A DNA stretch of 64,000 nucleotides from Nostoc sp. ATCC 53789 (lineage in GTDB: Bacteria; Cyanobacteriota; Cyanobacteriia; Cyanobacteriales; Nostocaceae), in contig NZ_CP046703.1 of the NCBI RefSeq assembly GCF_009873495.1, positions 3,514,501 through 3,578,500 of the forward strand, read 5' to 3'. Numbering within the stretch: the stretch's first letter is position 1; the number at the start of each line of letters is the position of its first letter. Below are positions 19,102 to 29,376 of the stretch, in pieces. The notes beneath the pieces were generated by a model. That model searched no databases. It was given only the letters and a program-made list of their open reading frames with translations, and was not told where the DNA came from. The position numbers were made by a program, and so were the translations under genes.

Positions 19102-22100
19102 TTAAAAAGAGTTTTTAGTGGGTATGCCATTACAAAGAAAGCGATCGCGCTCCTCAAGATTACGGTTGTGCTTGAGGTAATCACCCACCCAGTCGCAACC
19201 ACGAACAAGCAGATCGTCGAGGTTTAAATTCCACAGAATTATCGTGTTGTCATCACTAGCTGATGCTAGTGTTTGACCATCTGGGCTAAAACTGACACTT
19301 AACACTGGGGCACGATGCCCATTCAAACTTTTAATTAATTTGCCTTCATGACTCCAAAGTTTTACTGTACTATCCCAACTGGCGGCGGCAAGCAATTCAC
19401 CATTGGGACTGAAAGTTACAGCGTTGACGCTATCGCTATACCCCTTTAATAAGGTTTTTAACAACGTACCATCCCGTCGCCAAAGTTTTACTGTGTTATC
19501 CCAACTGGCAGAAGCCAGCAACTCATCAGTGGGACTAAAGCTGACACCTAACACCCAACTGTCATGGGGCGAAAAAGTTTTGAGCAATTTGCCTTCACGG
19601 TTCCACAGTTTTACAGTTTGGTCATCACTGGCAGAGGCTAAAATCTGACTATCAGGGCTGAAATTTACGCTATTTACCCAACCCTGATGCCCCATTAAGG
19701 TTTTGAGTAACTTACCTTGACGGTTCCAAAGCTTCACGGTTTTATCTTTGCTAGCTGATGCCAAAAACTGACCATCGGGGCTGAAATTCACGCTCATCAC
19801 ACTATCGCTATGTCCGTGAAGAGTCATGATTAAAGTACCGTCAAGCCGCCAAAGTTTTACGGTTTTGTCATAACTTCCTGAAGCCAGCATTTTACCCTTG
19901 GGGTCAAAACTGACACTAGGAACTTTACTTGTGTGCCCCATTAAAGTTTTGTAAAGTCGAGTTTTGAACTCGCCATTACTAGTGTATTTCTTCCAGAGTT
20001 TTACAGTGCGATCGCTGCTACCAGAAGCCAGCATCTGACCGTTGGGACTCCAAGTAACGCTCAAAACTCGATCTTGATGCCCTTGAAGAGTAGACGGTGT
20101 TGGGGCATTTAAACTCCATAGTTTCACGCTTTTGTCGAAACTTCCTGAAGCCAGCAATTTGTTATTCGGACTGAAAGCGATAGTAACAACAGCATCACTG
20201 TGTCCTTTGAAGGTTTTGAGTAAAGTACCAGTTATACTCCAGAGGTTTATGGTATTGTCTTCACCTGCGGAAGCTAACTTTTTACTATCGGAACTAAAGC
20301 TCAAACTCCATACTGTACTGCTATGCTGCCGTAAATTTTTGTAAAGACGAAAGTCAAAACTGTTTTTAGTGTCGTTATTTTCGCGCCGCCAAAGTTTTAC
20401 TGTCTTGTCTCGACCTGCTGAAGCTAAAAATTTACCGTCGGGGCTGAAAACAGCTACAGTCACACCCTGCTGATGTCCCTGCAAAGTTGTAACCAGGCTA
20501 CCATCCCGTCGCCAGATTTTCACTGTCTTGTCATCGCTGGACGAAGCGATTAATTGACCATCGGGACTAAAGTTTACCCAGTTAACCCACCCTCGATGTC
20601 CTCTCAGGGTTTTTACTAATGTACCGTCTTTGCGCCAGAGTTTTATGGTTGTATCCTTACTGGCAGTAGCTAACAACTCGCCATCAGGACTGAAATTAAC
20701 GCTATAAACCCAATCTTTATGTCCTTTCAGGGTTTTATATGGCTTGGGATCAAATTCACCTGTAACCGGGTTTTTACTCCAGATTTGTACTGTTTTGTCG
20801 AGGCTGGCGGACGCTAGAGTTTGACCATCTGGGCTGAAGCTTACACAGGTAACAGCATCAGTGTGACCTTTGAGGGTTTGGAGTAAACTACCATCAGGAT
20901 GCCAAATTTTCACAGTCTGATCTCGGCTACCTGATGCTAAAGTTTGACCATCTGGGCTGAAAGTTACTCCCCAGACAATATCAGTGTGCCCTTCTAAGCG
21001 GTTGACTTCTGTCACCCCATAAACCGCCTGTTGCAGGGCTGTTACCACCCGCATTCGGGTATCTGGTTGCACTCCATCTGCCTGTTTCAGTTCTCTCCAA
21101 GCCCGCAAACTTTCTAATAAAGCATCAAACTCTTTATTAGACGCAAATAGAGCTTCGCTAGCAGCTGTGATTCCACTAATCCTCAAGTTGGTTTCACTGC
21201 GTTCAGCTCGTAGAGTCTGGTGAATTGCTGCTGTTTTTTGCAAGTTGGCTTGCCACCATAATGTTGCTATTGTTCCCCCCATGATTGCCAGCACTACACC
21301 TACAAACCGTGCTTCTCGCAGTCGCTGTTGCAACACCAAATTGAGTTGCTTTTGACTCAGTTGTTGGGCTACTTCTGCTCTAATTTTTTCGAGTTTGATT
21401 TTTTCAAACTCGGCGAGCATACCATAGTTGTTTTTTTGGCGAATTGGTTCAACTAAATAATCATGAACTAGCTGGTAGCGATCGCCTAATTCTTCTCTGA
21501 CTCGCAACACCAAACCTGAACCCACCAATATTTCTAAAATCAGTTCCCCAATTGTGTTAAAGCTTGATATTGTTTCTATATCATGGTTATTAATTAATGC
21601 AGCCGCTAAATCAGCTTTAGTTTTTAAAGGTCGCGTCCCTTTTTCATCAGTAAACTCGAATAATAATTTCCAACTTAACTCTTCATTCTCTGGGCCGCAG
21701 TCTTTGATCACTTCCCCTAGCCAGCGTTCAACCAATTTTGCCGAGCCGCCGCAAAGCTTGTATTGTCCAAGGGTAGTAATATTTTCTATTTGTAGTTGAG
21801 CGCCAACTATTTGTAATTCAATTGGATGTACTTCATCTAGTTCTCCTGTCAAATCCTGAACTAATCGGTTAATTAATTCATCACTCAGTTCATAATGAGA
21901 ACGTTGAGTCAGACTGTGAATTATAGCGTTAGCATCCTGACTAGAGAATTTTCCTAGATAGTAGCGAATGTCCTTATCAAGAATATTTTTATTAATTACA
22001 CCTAAATCATATAGTCCAATACTATTTTTTTGGCTCAAGCGTTCAAATTCTAATAAATGATGCAAGTAATCTTCTCTTAACGAAAGAATAATTTTTACAA

Positions 22101-24150
22101 ATGAAATATTTAAACACTCGCTAAAGAATTGATAAAATTCTATTCTTTGCGTAGGAGGATTACTAATAAAAAACAATTCTTCAAACTGGTCTAATATGAT
22201 AATTATTGTATAGTTGCGCTCGGTTGCTAAACGAATTTTTTCTAACAGTATATTGAATGTAGAGTTAGGATTAACTGATATTCCTGTGTATGCCAGTGCT
22301 TGGTTGAGACTGCTTATTAAGACTGTGAGCCAATCAGTATAAACAGACAAAACAATAGGTATAGGAATGCGCTCTCCGATAACTTTTCCTGTCAGAGCTG
22401 GGACTAAACCAGCTTTAAGAATTGAACTTTTACCTACGCCTGATGGCCCATAAATTACTGTAAGTTTATAGTCAGCACGACTAATTCTTTCAATCAAACG
22501 ATTGACATCTTGCTGTCGTCCTGAAGCTGATATTTCTTGGGCAACTCCTTCAGGAATAAACGGTATTTTTTGAGGTTCCAATGCTGGGTTAATTCTAGAT
22601 CGTTGCGGCTGTAACTGACTTGCGCCAATGAAGGCGCGAAACCCATACTGATGTTCTATCTGAATTTTTTCTTGCTTGAGTTTAAAGGCTTCTGTATAGT
22701 TATGACGCTCAAAAAAGTAAAGCGATCGCAGTTCCTCTAAAATCTCTAAATATAGTGATGGCTGATGTTGTAGCTCACAAACTACCCTCGCCCATTCCAG
22801 GTTATTTATCGCTTCTTCTGATTCACCTAGATGTCGCTGTGTACGTGCAAGCAACAGAAGATACCAACTTTCTTGTCGTCGTGTTCGCAAAGCATCTCGC
22901 AGAGAAACTTCTGTTGCTTCTTCGGAAATAGAAAGTGCTGCATTCGCAAATTCATGAGCTAGTACCCAATTCGACTCTGAAATTGCTACATTTGCCAAAA
23001 AACCATAATTTTGAGCAATTTGTGCAGGAGTTCCATAGGTTTTATTTAGAAGTAATGACTTTTGAGCTAATTTTTTTAAGTCGTCCCAAGCTTGTAAACG
23101 TTGCAGCATTTCACAAGCAGGCAAAATAAATTTAGCAACTAAGTCTTCTCTTTGTACCTCCTCCAATACGTCCAGGCATTGTTTAAACCACAAGAGAGCA
23201 TGTTCACAATACCTACTATTACTATTATTGTGTAGGTCTGCCATGCGGTGATAACACAGCCCTAAGTGGAATAGTACTATTGCTTGCTTGAGTAAAGACG
23301 AAGGAGTAGGGTGAGGACATGAGAGAGGTAAAGAAGAATTACTCTCCAACTCAGCTACTCTCTTCGTTTCCTGCTGCCATAATGCTAGACTTCTTTGATA
23401 ATTGCCTAAAGCACCATTAATTTGATCGTTGGCATATTTATCTCGTCCTAACACAAATTCTAAACTAGCTTCTAATCCTGGTGTTAATTGAACACCATAT
23501 AGACGCAGCAAATCATTACGGGCTGATTCTATTTCGTGGCGGTGTTGAGACTTAGGATCTAAATCTAGGGAGGCATTAGATAAAAATGTTTCAGCACCTG
23601 CTTCTAAAACTTTGGCAAATAGAGATTCTGCTTCTTGATGAATCAAAGCAATTAAATCTGCTTTTGCCATTTCAAATTTAATCGTAGTTGCAGCCCAACT
23701 TTTAAAATCAGGTGCTAATCTGGACAACAATGATGCAACTTCATCTTGTAGCCACAACACTACTGGAAACGGAAAAGTTGCGGCATATATATCTCGCGCT
23801 TGGTTAATGCCTGTAAGTAAGTTTTCTAGGTCGATTGCTGACTCAATACCAAAAACCATAACAGCAGCTGGCAAAGAGTCTGTGAGGACAGCAGGATTAT
23901 CTAAGGATAGCTCTGTGACTATTGTGTTGTGTAAGGAAGTTGTTGACAAATTGAGGACGATTTCTCTGATATAAGTATCTTTGGTGATGGAGCGAATATT
24001 TTCTAACATTTGCTCACGTAATTGCCCATAGTTACACCGAACTAAAATTAGGGCAAATTGACCTTCAGAAAGTGCGATCGCTCTAATCAGTCTTTGCAAT
24101 GTATGCTGATTTTCTTTTGTGGAGACGTGTAGCTGCTTGTCAGTAGTCAT
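19102..24150 (-). CDS. STAND-type NTPase with TPR region, membrane helix and 14 WD40 repeats
   Basis: 1682 residues. Order: an unassigned alpha/beta domain (1-~200; FALILVRCNYGQLREQML, FPVVLWLQDEV); a helical TPR-like region (~215-520); a STAND NTPase with Walker A GPSGVGKSS (~567-575) and Walker B IIIILDQFEELF (~645-656), then a winged-helix part; a hydrophobic helix VVLAIMGGTIATLWW (~950-968); a coiled linker; then 14 WD40 repeats (~1050-1640, GHTDIVWGVTFSPDG type), enough for two seven-bladed propellers. STAND proteins act as ligand-triggered switches in signalling or defence. Encoded 116 bases after the P-loop gene at 24267-25598, with which it probably forms a unit. Target and output are unknown. 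Confidence 0.93.
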   Translation of the reverse strand: MTTDKQLHVSTKENQHTLQRLIRAIALSEGQFALILVRCNYGQLREQMLENIRSITKDTYIREIVLNLSTTSLHNTIVTELSLDNPAVLTDSLPAAVMVFGIESAIDLENLLTGINQARDIYAATFPFPVVLWLQDEVASLLSRLAPDFKSWAATTIKFEMAKADLIALIHQEAESLFAKVLEAGAETFLSNASLDLDPKSQHRHEIESARNDLLRLYGVQLTPGLEASLEFVLGRDKYANDQINGALGNYQRSLALWQQETKRVAELESNSSLPLSCPHPTPSSLLKQAIVLFHLGLCYHRMADLHNNSNSRYCEHALLWFKQCLDVLEEVQREDLVAKFILPACEMLQRLQAWDDLKKLAQKSLLLNKTYGTPAQIAQNYGFLANVAISESNWVLAHEFANAALSISEEATEVSLRDALRTRRQESWYLLLLARTQRHLGESEEAINNLEWARVVCELQHQPSLYLEILEELRSLYFFERHNYTEAFKLKQEKIQIEHQYGFRAFIGASQLQPQRSRINPALEPQKIPFIPEGVAQEISASGRQQDVNRLIERISRADYKLTVIYGPSGVGKSSILKAGLVPALTGKVIGERIPIPIVLSVYTDWLTVLISSLNQALAYTGISVNPNSTFNILLEKIRLATERNYTIIIILDQFEELFFISNPPTQRIEFYQFFSECLNISFVKIILSLREDYLHHLLEFERLSQKNSIGLYDLGVINKNILDKDIRYYLGKFSSQDANAIIHSLTQRSHYELSDELINRLVQDLTGELDEVHPIELQIVGAQLQIENITTLGQYKLCGGSAKLVERWLGEVIKDCGPENEELSWKLLFEFTDEKGTRPLKTKADLAAALINNHDIETISSFNTIGELILEILVGSGLVLRVREELGDRYQLVHDYLVEPIRQKNNYGMLAEFEKIKLEKIRAEVAQQLSQKQLNLVLQQRLREARFVGVVLAIMGGTIATLWWQANLQKTAAIHQTLRAERSETNLRISGITAASEALFASNKEFDALLESLRAWRELKQADGVQPDTRMRVVTALQQAVYGVTEVNRLEGHTDIVWGVTFSPDGQTLASGSRDQTVKIWHPDGSLLQTLKGHTDAVTCVSFSPDGQTLASASLDKTVQIWSKNPVTGEFDPKPYKTLKGHKDWVYSVNFSPDGELLATASKDTTIKLWRKDGTLVKTLRGHRGWVNWVNFSPDGQLIASSSDDKTVKIWRRDGSLVTTLQGHQQGVTVAVFSPDGKFLASAGRDKTVKLWRRENNDTKNSFDFRLYKNLRQHSSTVWSLSFSSDSKKLASAGEDNTINLWSITGTLLKTFKGHSDAVVTIAFSPNNKLLASGSFDKSVKLWSLNAPTPSTLQGHQDRVLSVTWSPNGQMLASGSSDRTVKLWKKYTSNGEFKTRLYKTLMGHTSKVPSVSFDPKGKMLASGSYDKTVKLWRLDGTLIMTLHGHSDSVMSVNFSPDGQFLASASKDKTVKLWNRQGKLLKTLMGHQGWVNSVNFSPDSQILASASDDQTVKLWNREGKLLKTFSPHDSWVLGVSFSPTDELLASASWDNTVKLWRRDGTLLKTLLKGYSDSVNAVTFSPNGELLAAASWDSTVKLWSHEGKLIKSLNGHRAPVLSVSFSPDGQTLASASDDNTIILWNLNLDDLLVRGCDWVGDYLKHNRNLEERDRFLCNGIPTKNSF

Positions 24151-24155
24151 TTGTT

Positions 24156-24204
24156 ATTGGGCATTGGGCATTGGGCATTGGGCATTGGGCATTGGGCATT
24201 GGGC
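24156..24204. repeat. Heptamer tandem repeat (ATTGGGC) x7
   Basis: Seven perfect copies of ATTGGGC in the spacer between the two NTPase genes. Short tandem heptamers of this kind are widespread in heterocystous cyanobacteria. A degenerate relative occurs at 39808-39845. Confidence 0.97.
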
Positions 24205-24266
24205 ATTAGTTATTAGTCCAATGGCCAAGGACAAAGGACTAATGACTATTAACTGACCCAGCACTA

Positions 24267-25598
24267 TTACTTGTTTTGTTGCCAAGCTAAAACTTTTTCT
24301 GTTTCTGCTAGGGCTGGACTGATGCCAAACCAGCGCCCCAGAGGGTCACGATATTCGAACAAATACATACTTCGTAATAAGCTTTGATAGTCAGACTCAC
24401 CCTTAACTCTCTGTTGTTGCACTACTTCAAACAATAATTCCCACTGGGATTCATCAATAGCTAATAGCAGATCGTCTCGGTAGTCTTTAATCACAGCTTC
24501 TAAGCATTCTCTAGAAAAAGGTGGATCTTGTCGTTGCAGGCAGCTATAAAGTAAACCCAATAAGTTACGAATGTGGCCACCGCTAACGCGACATATCCGA
24601 TCCAAGGTTTGGGAATGATCGAATAATTCTGTAATTAATAAAAGCCTTTCATTCAAAGAAACTTCTGGAAAAGCTCTTGCTAAGACTAACTGGCGTACTA
24701 GTGACATTCCTGGTTCGTAATCACTGCCATCTCTTTGCCGCACTAACACCATCGGCAGTACTTTTGGTGCAATACCTCCCCCCAGGCGATTTTTTAGTGT
24801 TTCATACTCATTGGAGAAAATTAGTGTTAGGGGAATTGTGTAAACTAGATGGCATTTGAGTCGGCGTAGCTGTTCGCCTCGGTCGATAAAGAGATATTCT
24901 GGTTGCGATCGCCCCGATGCTAAGGGACGCATATCGACTCGATCCAAATTATCTACGATCACTACCAGTCCTTTTTGACCCCGCAGCTTTAACTGTTCAA
25001 TAGCCCTTTCTAAAATTTCTTCGTTAATCGCTTGCAAAATACTATTGGTACGTGGTTCCAAATATTGCCTCAGTTGATTCCGCATCTGAGTGCTATCTTT
25101 GGTTTTGGCGGTAATTTTGGCAATACCCAAGGATAATTCTGCTTGTCCAGAAAGCTCTATGGGGCTTTGTAGAAAATCGCCTACTTCTTTAAACAAATTG
25201 GTAAAGTAACCACCTTTGAGTTTGATGTTAATGCCTTCTAAACTGGCACTGACTTGACGGGCTACACTCAGCAAAATATCGCTGATATCAATATCCGCCA
25301 TGTCTAAGTCTTGACTGGACTCAAAATAAACCACATGAAATCCTGCCAGTTCTAGTTCTGTTTTGAGGCGCTGCAATTCCGTTGATTTACCGCAGCCAAT
25401 GTGACCCGTAAATAACTGACAGGTTGGCTCATCAGGAGAAATCCGAACTATAGTCCGTTGCAATTCTTCGACAATCTTACAACCACGGACATCAGCAAAA
25501 TCTATGTAATACTGGCGATCTAGCACGTTGCTTATATTAAGCGTGTAGCTTGGATTACATGCTTTATAAAAACGTGACAAATTGAATGTCGTTTTCAT
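24267..25598 (-). CDS. P-loop ATPase paired with the STAND-WD40 protein
   Basis: 443 residues from ATG 25598 (the frame is open to 25688, but that extension is STYTYTY-like low complexity). Walker A GHIGCGKST at residues 65-73; Walker B GLVVIVDNLDRV in the middle; a sensor-like LRRLKCHLVYTIPL follows; the C-terminal third is helical (VSGGHIRNLLGLLYSCL). It fits an AAA+/STAND-like ATPase without a visible effector domain or membrane segment. It is directly upstream of the 1682-residue protein on the same strand, suggesting a functional pair. Function unknown. Confidence 0.88.
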   Translation of the reverse strand: MKTTFNLSRFYKACNPSYTLNISNVLDRQYYIDFADVRGCKIVEELQRTIVRISPDEPTCQLFTGHIGCGKSTELQRLKTELELAGFHVVYFESSQDLDMADIDISDILLSVARQVSASLEGINIKLKGGYFTNLFKEVGDFLQSPIELSGQAELSLGIAKITAKTKDSTQMRNQLRQYLEPRTNSILQAINEEILERAIEQLKLRGQKGLVVIVDNLDRVDMRPLASGRSQPEYLFIDRGEQLRRLKCHLVYTIPLTLIFSNEYETLKNRLGGGIAPKVLPMVLVRQRDGSDYEPGMSLVRQLVLARAFPEVSLNERLLLITELFDHSQTLDRICRVSGGHIRNLLGLLYSCLQRQDPPFSRECLEAVIKDYRDDLLLAIDESQWELLFEVVQQQRVKGESDYQSLLRSMYLFEYRDPLGRWFGISPALAETEKVLAWQQNK

Positions 25599-26300
25599 GT
25601 ATGTATAGGTGTATGTAGACGCGTGTGTAGATGCAGTTAACTCGTATTTTTTATACAAACAATCTCTAACTTTGATGTAGGCACACAATTAATTCGCAAG
25701 TTGGTAGTGTCTTGCAAAAGACAGCACTTATTACAGGATCACTGTCAGTATCTGTCAGTAGTATGATAGAGATTTAATTGACCCTAATAACCTTAAACAT
25801 ATCTGTCCTTTTTACACCTACTATTGAGGTTTTGACAATCTCATAGCTTTTCTTTAACCTGACACAAACCTTGATGACGGAGTTAATCAGTAAAAAAAGC
25901 TACTCGATTATATTATTCCCTGTTTGTATAGTTGATGAGACATGACTAGTATGAATTATAGCAATCTATACAGAGACAAAGGAAGACTTATTTATCACTT
26001 CACATTCTATTTGTCAATAAAACAAAATCAGAAATATTTAAATTAAGATTTTGTAATCTTTAAAGAAAAAATGTTTTATGTCCCTTGTCAAAAAGACAAC
26101 AGTGAGTTAAGAATGGACACCGGAAACTTTAATAGGAAAGATGACTAGAGACTACGTTCGTTGTGTACTTACTGTAAAGTGTTACTAAAAATAAAAAAAG
26201 TCTTGAGGAGAGCGGCTAACAGATGCCGACAGTGTTTACTGAAATTAATAATGATACAAGCGCGTCAAGGAATTTGGATTGTAACCAGAAAGGGGTTTGA
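25599..26300. other. Divergent spacer between the NTPase unit and ftsQ
   Basis: About 700 bases holding promoters for both directions. Poly-A and T tracts occur, but I recognise no conserved element. AAAGGGG at about 26289-26295 is the ftsQ ribosome-binding site. Confidence 0.5.
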
Positions 26301-27155
26301 ATGGCTGGCATAATATCAGTTTCCCGCACGGATCTTGCCCAGCGTCGTAAAAAATTACGTCGGCGACGGCAGATGAGAATTATTCAAGCTATTTGGCGAA
26401 CCTTTGCCATTACCGGTTTGGCGGGTGGATTGCTGTGGGTAGCAGTTCAACCAGTATGGGTGTTAAAAACTCCCAAACAAGTAGTGATGAAATCAGGCAA
26501 TCAATTACTGTCAGATGAGACAACTCAATCCCTATTAGTGCTATCTTACCCCCAATCTTTGTGGCGGATTGAACCAGCAGCGATCGCAAACTCTTTGAAA
26601 AAACAACCAACTATTGCTCAAGCGATCGTCAGACGTCGCCTGTTTCCTCCCGGATTAAACATCGAAATCCAAGAACGAGTCCCTGTCGCAATGACTCAAA
26701 CAGCAAGTGGGGCAAATCAGGGTACTGGCAATAAAAAAGTCACAATCGGCTTACTAGATGCAAGTGGTGCCTGGATACCTTTAGAAAAATACACATCACT
26801 GAATCCCACTAGGAAATTACCCAATCTCAGAGTAATTGGATCGCCCAAACAATACTGTCTCAACTGGGCTCAAATTCATCAAGCTATCAGCCAAAGTACT
26901 GTGAAAGTAGTGGAAATTGATTGCCAAAATCCAGCGAATTTAATTTTGAAAACAGAACTAGGAAATGTGCATCTTGGCGTTCCAGGTACTCTGTTGTCTG
27001 AACAAATTAAGGTACTCGCCCAAATGCGTCATTTATCAGCGAAACTCGATTCTGGTCAAATAGAGTATATTGATCTGAAAAATCCCGATTTTCCCTTAGT
27101 ACAAATGAACCAAAAAGACCAAAAATTAACTCCCAAAAACCCTAAAAATATCTAG
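26301..27155 (+). CDS. ftsQ: Cell division protein FtsQ
   Basis: 284 residues. A basic N-terminus (AQRRKKLRRRRQMRI), one membrane helix (~38-55), and a POTRA domain (QVVMKSGNQLLSDETTQSLL, RRRLFPPGLNIEIQERVPVA), then an FtsQ beta domain. It links early and late divisome proteins at the cytoplasmic membrane. It precedes ftsZ by 0.9 kb on the same strand, the usual cyanobacterial order. Confidence 0.93.
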   Translation: MAGIISVSRTDLAQRRKKLRRRRQMRIIQAIWRTFAITGLAGGLLWVAVQPVWVLKTPKQVVMKSGNQLLSDETTQSLLVLSYPQSLWRIEPAAIANSLKKQPTIAQAIVRRRLFPPGLNIEIQERVPVAMTQTASGANQGTGNKKVTIGLLDASGAWIPLEKYTSLNPTRKLPNLRVIGSPKQYCLNWAQIHQAISQSTVKVVEIDCQNPANLILKTELGNVHLGVPGTLLSEQIKVLAQMRHLSAKLDSGQIEYIDLKNPDFPLVQMNQKDQKLTPKNPKNI

Positions 27156-28053
27156 CGTGTTTAATGTATTGATAGCTCTTAGTAAATTAAGAAGCTTTAT
27201 GCTGATAAATATATTTATTATTTTCAGTTTTCCAGCAACTGCGCGAAAATCGGCATTAACTTCTAATTAAAATGAGAAGATCAATCATGAAATCTCTCTT
27301 GTGAGTAAAACACTCTCAAATTGTTACCCTAACATTAGGGTGCAAGATGTCTGACAATATAACTTTGGTCTGTTGAGGATACTTCCAAAGACAGTTTACT
27401 GAAGTTTACATCTGTAACTTAAAGTACTACCAAAGGTTGCGTAAAGGCTACTTTTGGGCAATCAGTTTGGACTATTCTGTACCATATTTCTTAATTGGGT
27501 TACGAAACCTCCAGGGAAATCTTGATTTGTTGACCACACTAGTGAGGGTTCTCGTAAGATAGACTATTGCTCCAACAAAGTGTCCATTAAGACTCCCCAA
27601 ACAACAAATTAATCAGGTATAGTCTGACAAGTAAATTCTTGCTTACTTCAACCTTAAGAATAAGTAAGTATCAGGTAAATTTTGTGTCTAAAGTTGCAAT
27701 TATCCCCAATGGTGAAACCTATTAACAATATTATTGAGGCAGATAAGATGCGCTGTAGTGTGTCTTTAGAAGTTATGTTCTCCGATGAGAAGAATGAAGA
27801 GATTAATGTCTGGTTGAAGTTATACAGGTCACTTTTGGATAAATATAGGTATACTTCTCTAGAATTGGCTGTGCGATCGGCTGCATTAAAAGCTGATCTC
27901 ATAGCAAATTTTCATACCGCCAATTCTGTTAGGCTTGGCAGTAGTGAAAACAATAAAGAACAGTGCCATAGTATTGTGGCAGTGTCAAACTATAGTTGAC
28001 TCTTAAGTGAATAGCACCTGGAAAAGTCGTTTATCTACCCTCTCACAAATCCA
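27156..28053. other. ftsQ-ftsZ spacer
   Basis: About 900 bases between ftsQ and ftsZ, unusually long. It contains one possible small gene (27709-27999, reported separately). The remainder probably carries ftsZ promoters; no conserved motif is placed with confidence. Confidence 0.5.
27709..27999 (+). CDS. Possible small protein between ftsQ and ftsZ
   Basis: The frame is open from 27682; ATG 27709 gives MVKPINNIIEADKMRCSVSL, then SDEKNEEINVWLKLYRSLLD and SLELAVRSAALKADLIANF. The composition is protein-like (amphipathic helices, few Cys/Trp), but no domain is recognised and the tail looks random. It could be a real small gene, a leader ORF of ftsZ, or chance. Confidence 0.35.
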   Translation: MVKPINNIIEADKMRCSVSLEVMFSDEKNEEINVWLKLYRSLLDKYRYTSLELAVRSAALKADLIANFHTANSVRLGSSENNKEQCHSIVAVSNYS

Positions 28054-29376
28054 ATGACACTTGATAATAACCAAGGACTCACCTATAAAAATTCCCAATC
28101 ACCGGGACAGCCTGGGTTTTCTCTGGCAGTTAACTCGACCAATCCCTTTAATAACTCTGGGATGAACTTCGGACAAAATCACGATAATAAGAAAATTTTT
28201 ACGGAAAATAGCCGCATTGGGGAAATTGTTCCTGGTCGGGTTGCCAACATCAAAGTGATTGGTGTCGGTGGCGGCGGTGGCAATGCCGTTAACCGCATGA
28301 TCGAATCTGATGTCTCTGGTGTAGAGTTTTGGTCAATCAATACTGATGCCCAAGCTTTAACTCTGGCAGGCGCTCCCAGTAGATTGCAAATTGGACAAAA
28401 GCTAACGCGGGGCTTAGGAGCAGGTGGTAATCCTGCAATTGGTCAAAAGGCAGCTGAGGAATCACGAGACGAAATTGCTACAGCTTTAGAGGGTGCAGAC
28501 CTAGTATTTATCACCGCTGGTATGGGCGGTGGTACTGGAACAGGTGCAGCCCCAATCGTGGCAGAAGTAGCCAAAGAAATGGGCGCTCTCACTGTTGGTG
28601 TAGTCACACGTCCATTCGTTTTTGAGGGTCGCCGCCGCACCAGCCAAGCGGAACAAGGGATTGAAGGACTAAAAAGTAGAGTAGATACACTGATCATTAT
28701 TCCCAACAACAAATTGCTGGAAGTGATCCCCGAACAAACACCTGTGCAAGAAGCTTTTCGCTATGCAGATGATGTGTTGCGTCAAGGGGTACAAGGTATT
28801 TCTGATATCATAACGATTCCCGGTTTGGTAAATGTTGACTTTGCTGATGTCCGGGCTGTGATGGCAGATGCGGGATCGGCATTGATGGGTATTGGCGTTA
28901 GTTCTGGAAAATCTAGAGCCAGAGAAGCTGCGATCGCAGCTATTTCTTCACCATTACTAGAATGTTCTATTGAAGGTGCTAGAGGAGTTGTCTTTAATAT
29001 TACAGGTGGTACTGATCTTACTTTACATGAAGTGAATGCAGCCGCAGAAGCAATCTATGAAGTAGTTGATCCCAACGCCAATATTATTTTTGGGGCTGTA
29101 ATTGATGACAGACTCCAAGGTGAGGTCAGAATTACTGTAATTGCCACCGGGTTTACAGGTGAAGTGCAAGCTGCGGTACAACAAAGCGTAGCTAGCGTTC
29201 GAGTAGCACCTAATACCTCCAAGCGACCAACAACACAACAACCCGCAGTTAATCCCCCAACCTCAACTCCAAGTTCAACTCCAACTCCAACTCCAACTCC
29301 AACTCCAGAACCAAAAGAAAAACCTGGATTGGATATACCTGACTTCTTGAGAAACCGACAAAGACCACGGAATTAA
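28054..29376 (+). CDS. ftsZ: Cell division GTPase FtsZ
   Basis: 440 residues. A ~60-residue N-terminal extension rich in Asn/Ser/Pro, typical of filamentous cyanobacteria, precedes the core ([15 protein letters not shown]). The GTP-binding signature [12 protein letters not shown] and synergy-loop residues in [15 protein letters not shown] are present. A variable linker follows with a (Thr-Pro)n run, then the C-terminal peptide [16 protein letters not shown] used for binding FtsZ partners. Polymerises into the Z ring in the cytoplasm. Confidence 0.98.
   Translation: MTLDNNQGLTYKNSQSPGQPGFSLAVNSTNPFNNSGMNFGQNHDNKKIFTENSRIGEIVPGRVANIKVIGVGGGGGNAVNRMIESDVSGVEFWSINTDAQALTLAGAPSRLQIGQKLTRGLGAGGNPAIGQKAAEESRDEIATALEGADLVFITAGMGGGTGTGAAPIVAEVAKEMGALTVGVVTRPFVFEGRRRTSQAEQGIEGLKSRVDTLIIIPNNKLLEVIPEQTPVQEAFRYADDVLRQGVQGISDIITIPGLVNVDFADVRAVMADAGSALMGIGVSSGKSRAREAAIAAISSPLLECSIEGARGVVFNITGGTDLTLHEVNAAAEAIYEVVDPNANIIFGAVIDDRLQGEVRITVIATGFTGEVQAAVQQSVASVRVAPNTSKRPTTQQPAVNPPTSTPSSTPTPTPTPTPEPKEKPGLDIPDFLRNRQRPRN
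29278..29307 (+). repeat. Hexanucleotide microsatellite (ACTCCA) in the ftsZ linker
   Basis: Five in-frame copies of ACTCCA encode the Thr-Pro run of the FtsZ linker; a degenerate copy precedes them. Slippage would change linker length by two residues without a frameshift. Confidence 0.9.

Noticed and set aside
24156..24204. Possible CRISPR-like array
   Set aside because: Units are contiguous 7-mers with no spacers: a simple tandem repeat.
25599..25688. Longer N-terminus of the P-loop ATPase
   Set aside because: The extra 30 codons read low-complexity STHASTYTYTY from a TG/TA-rich stretch; ATG 25598 begins the protein-like sequence.
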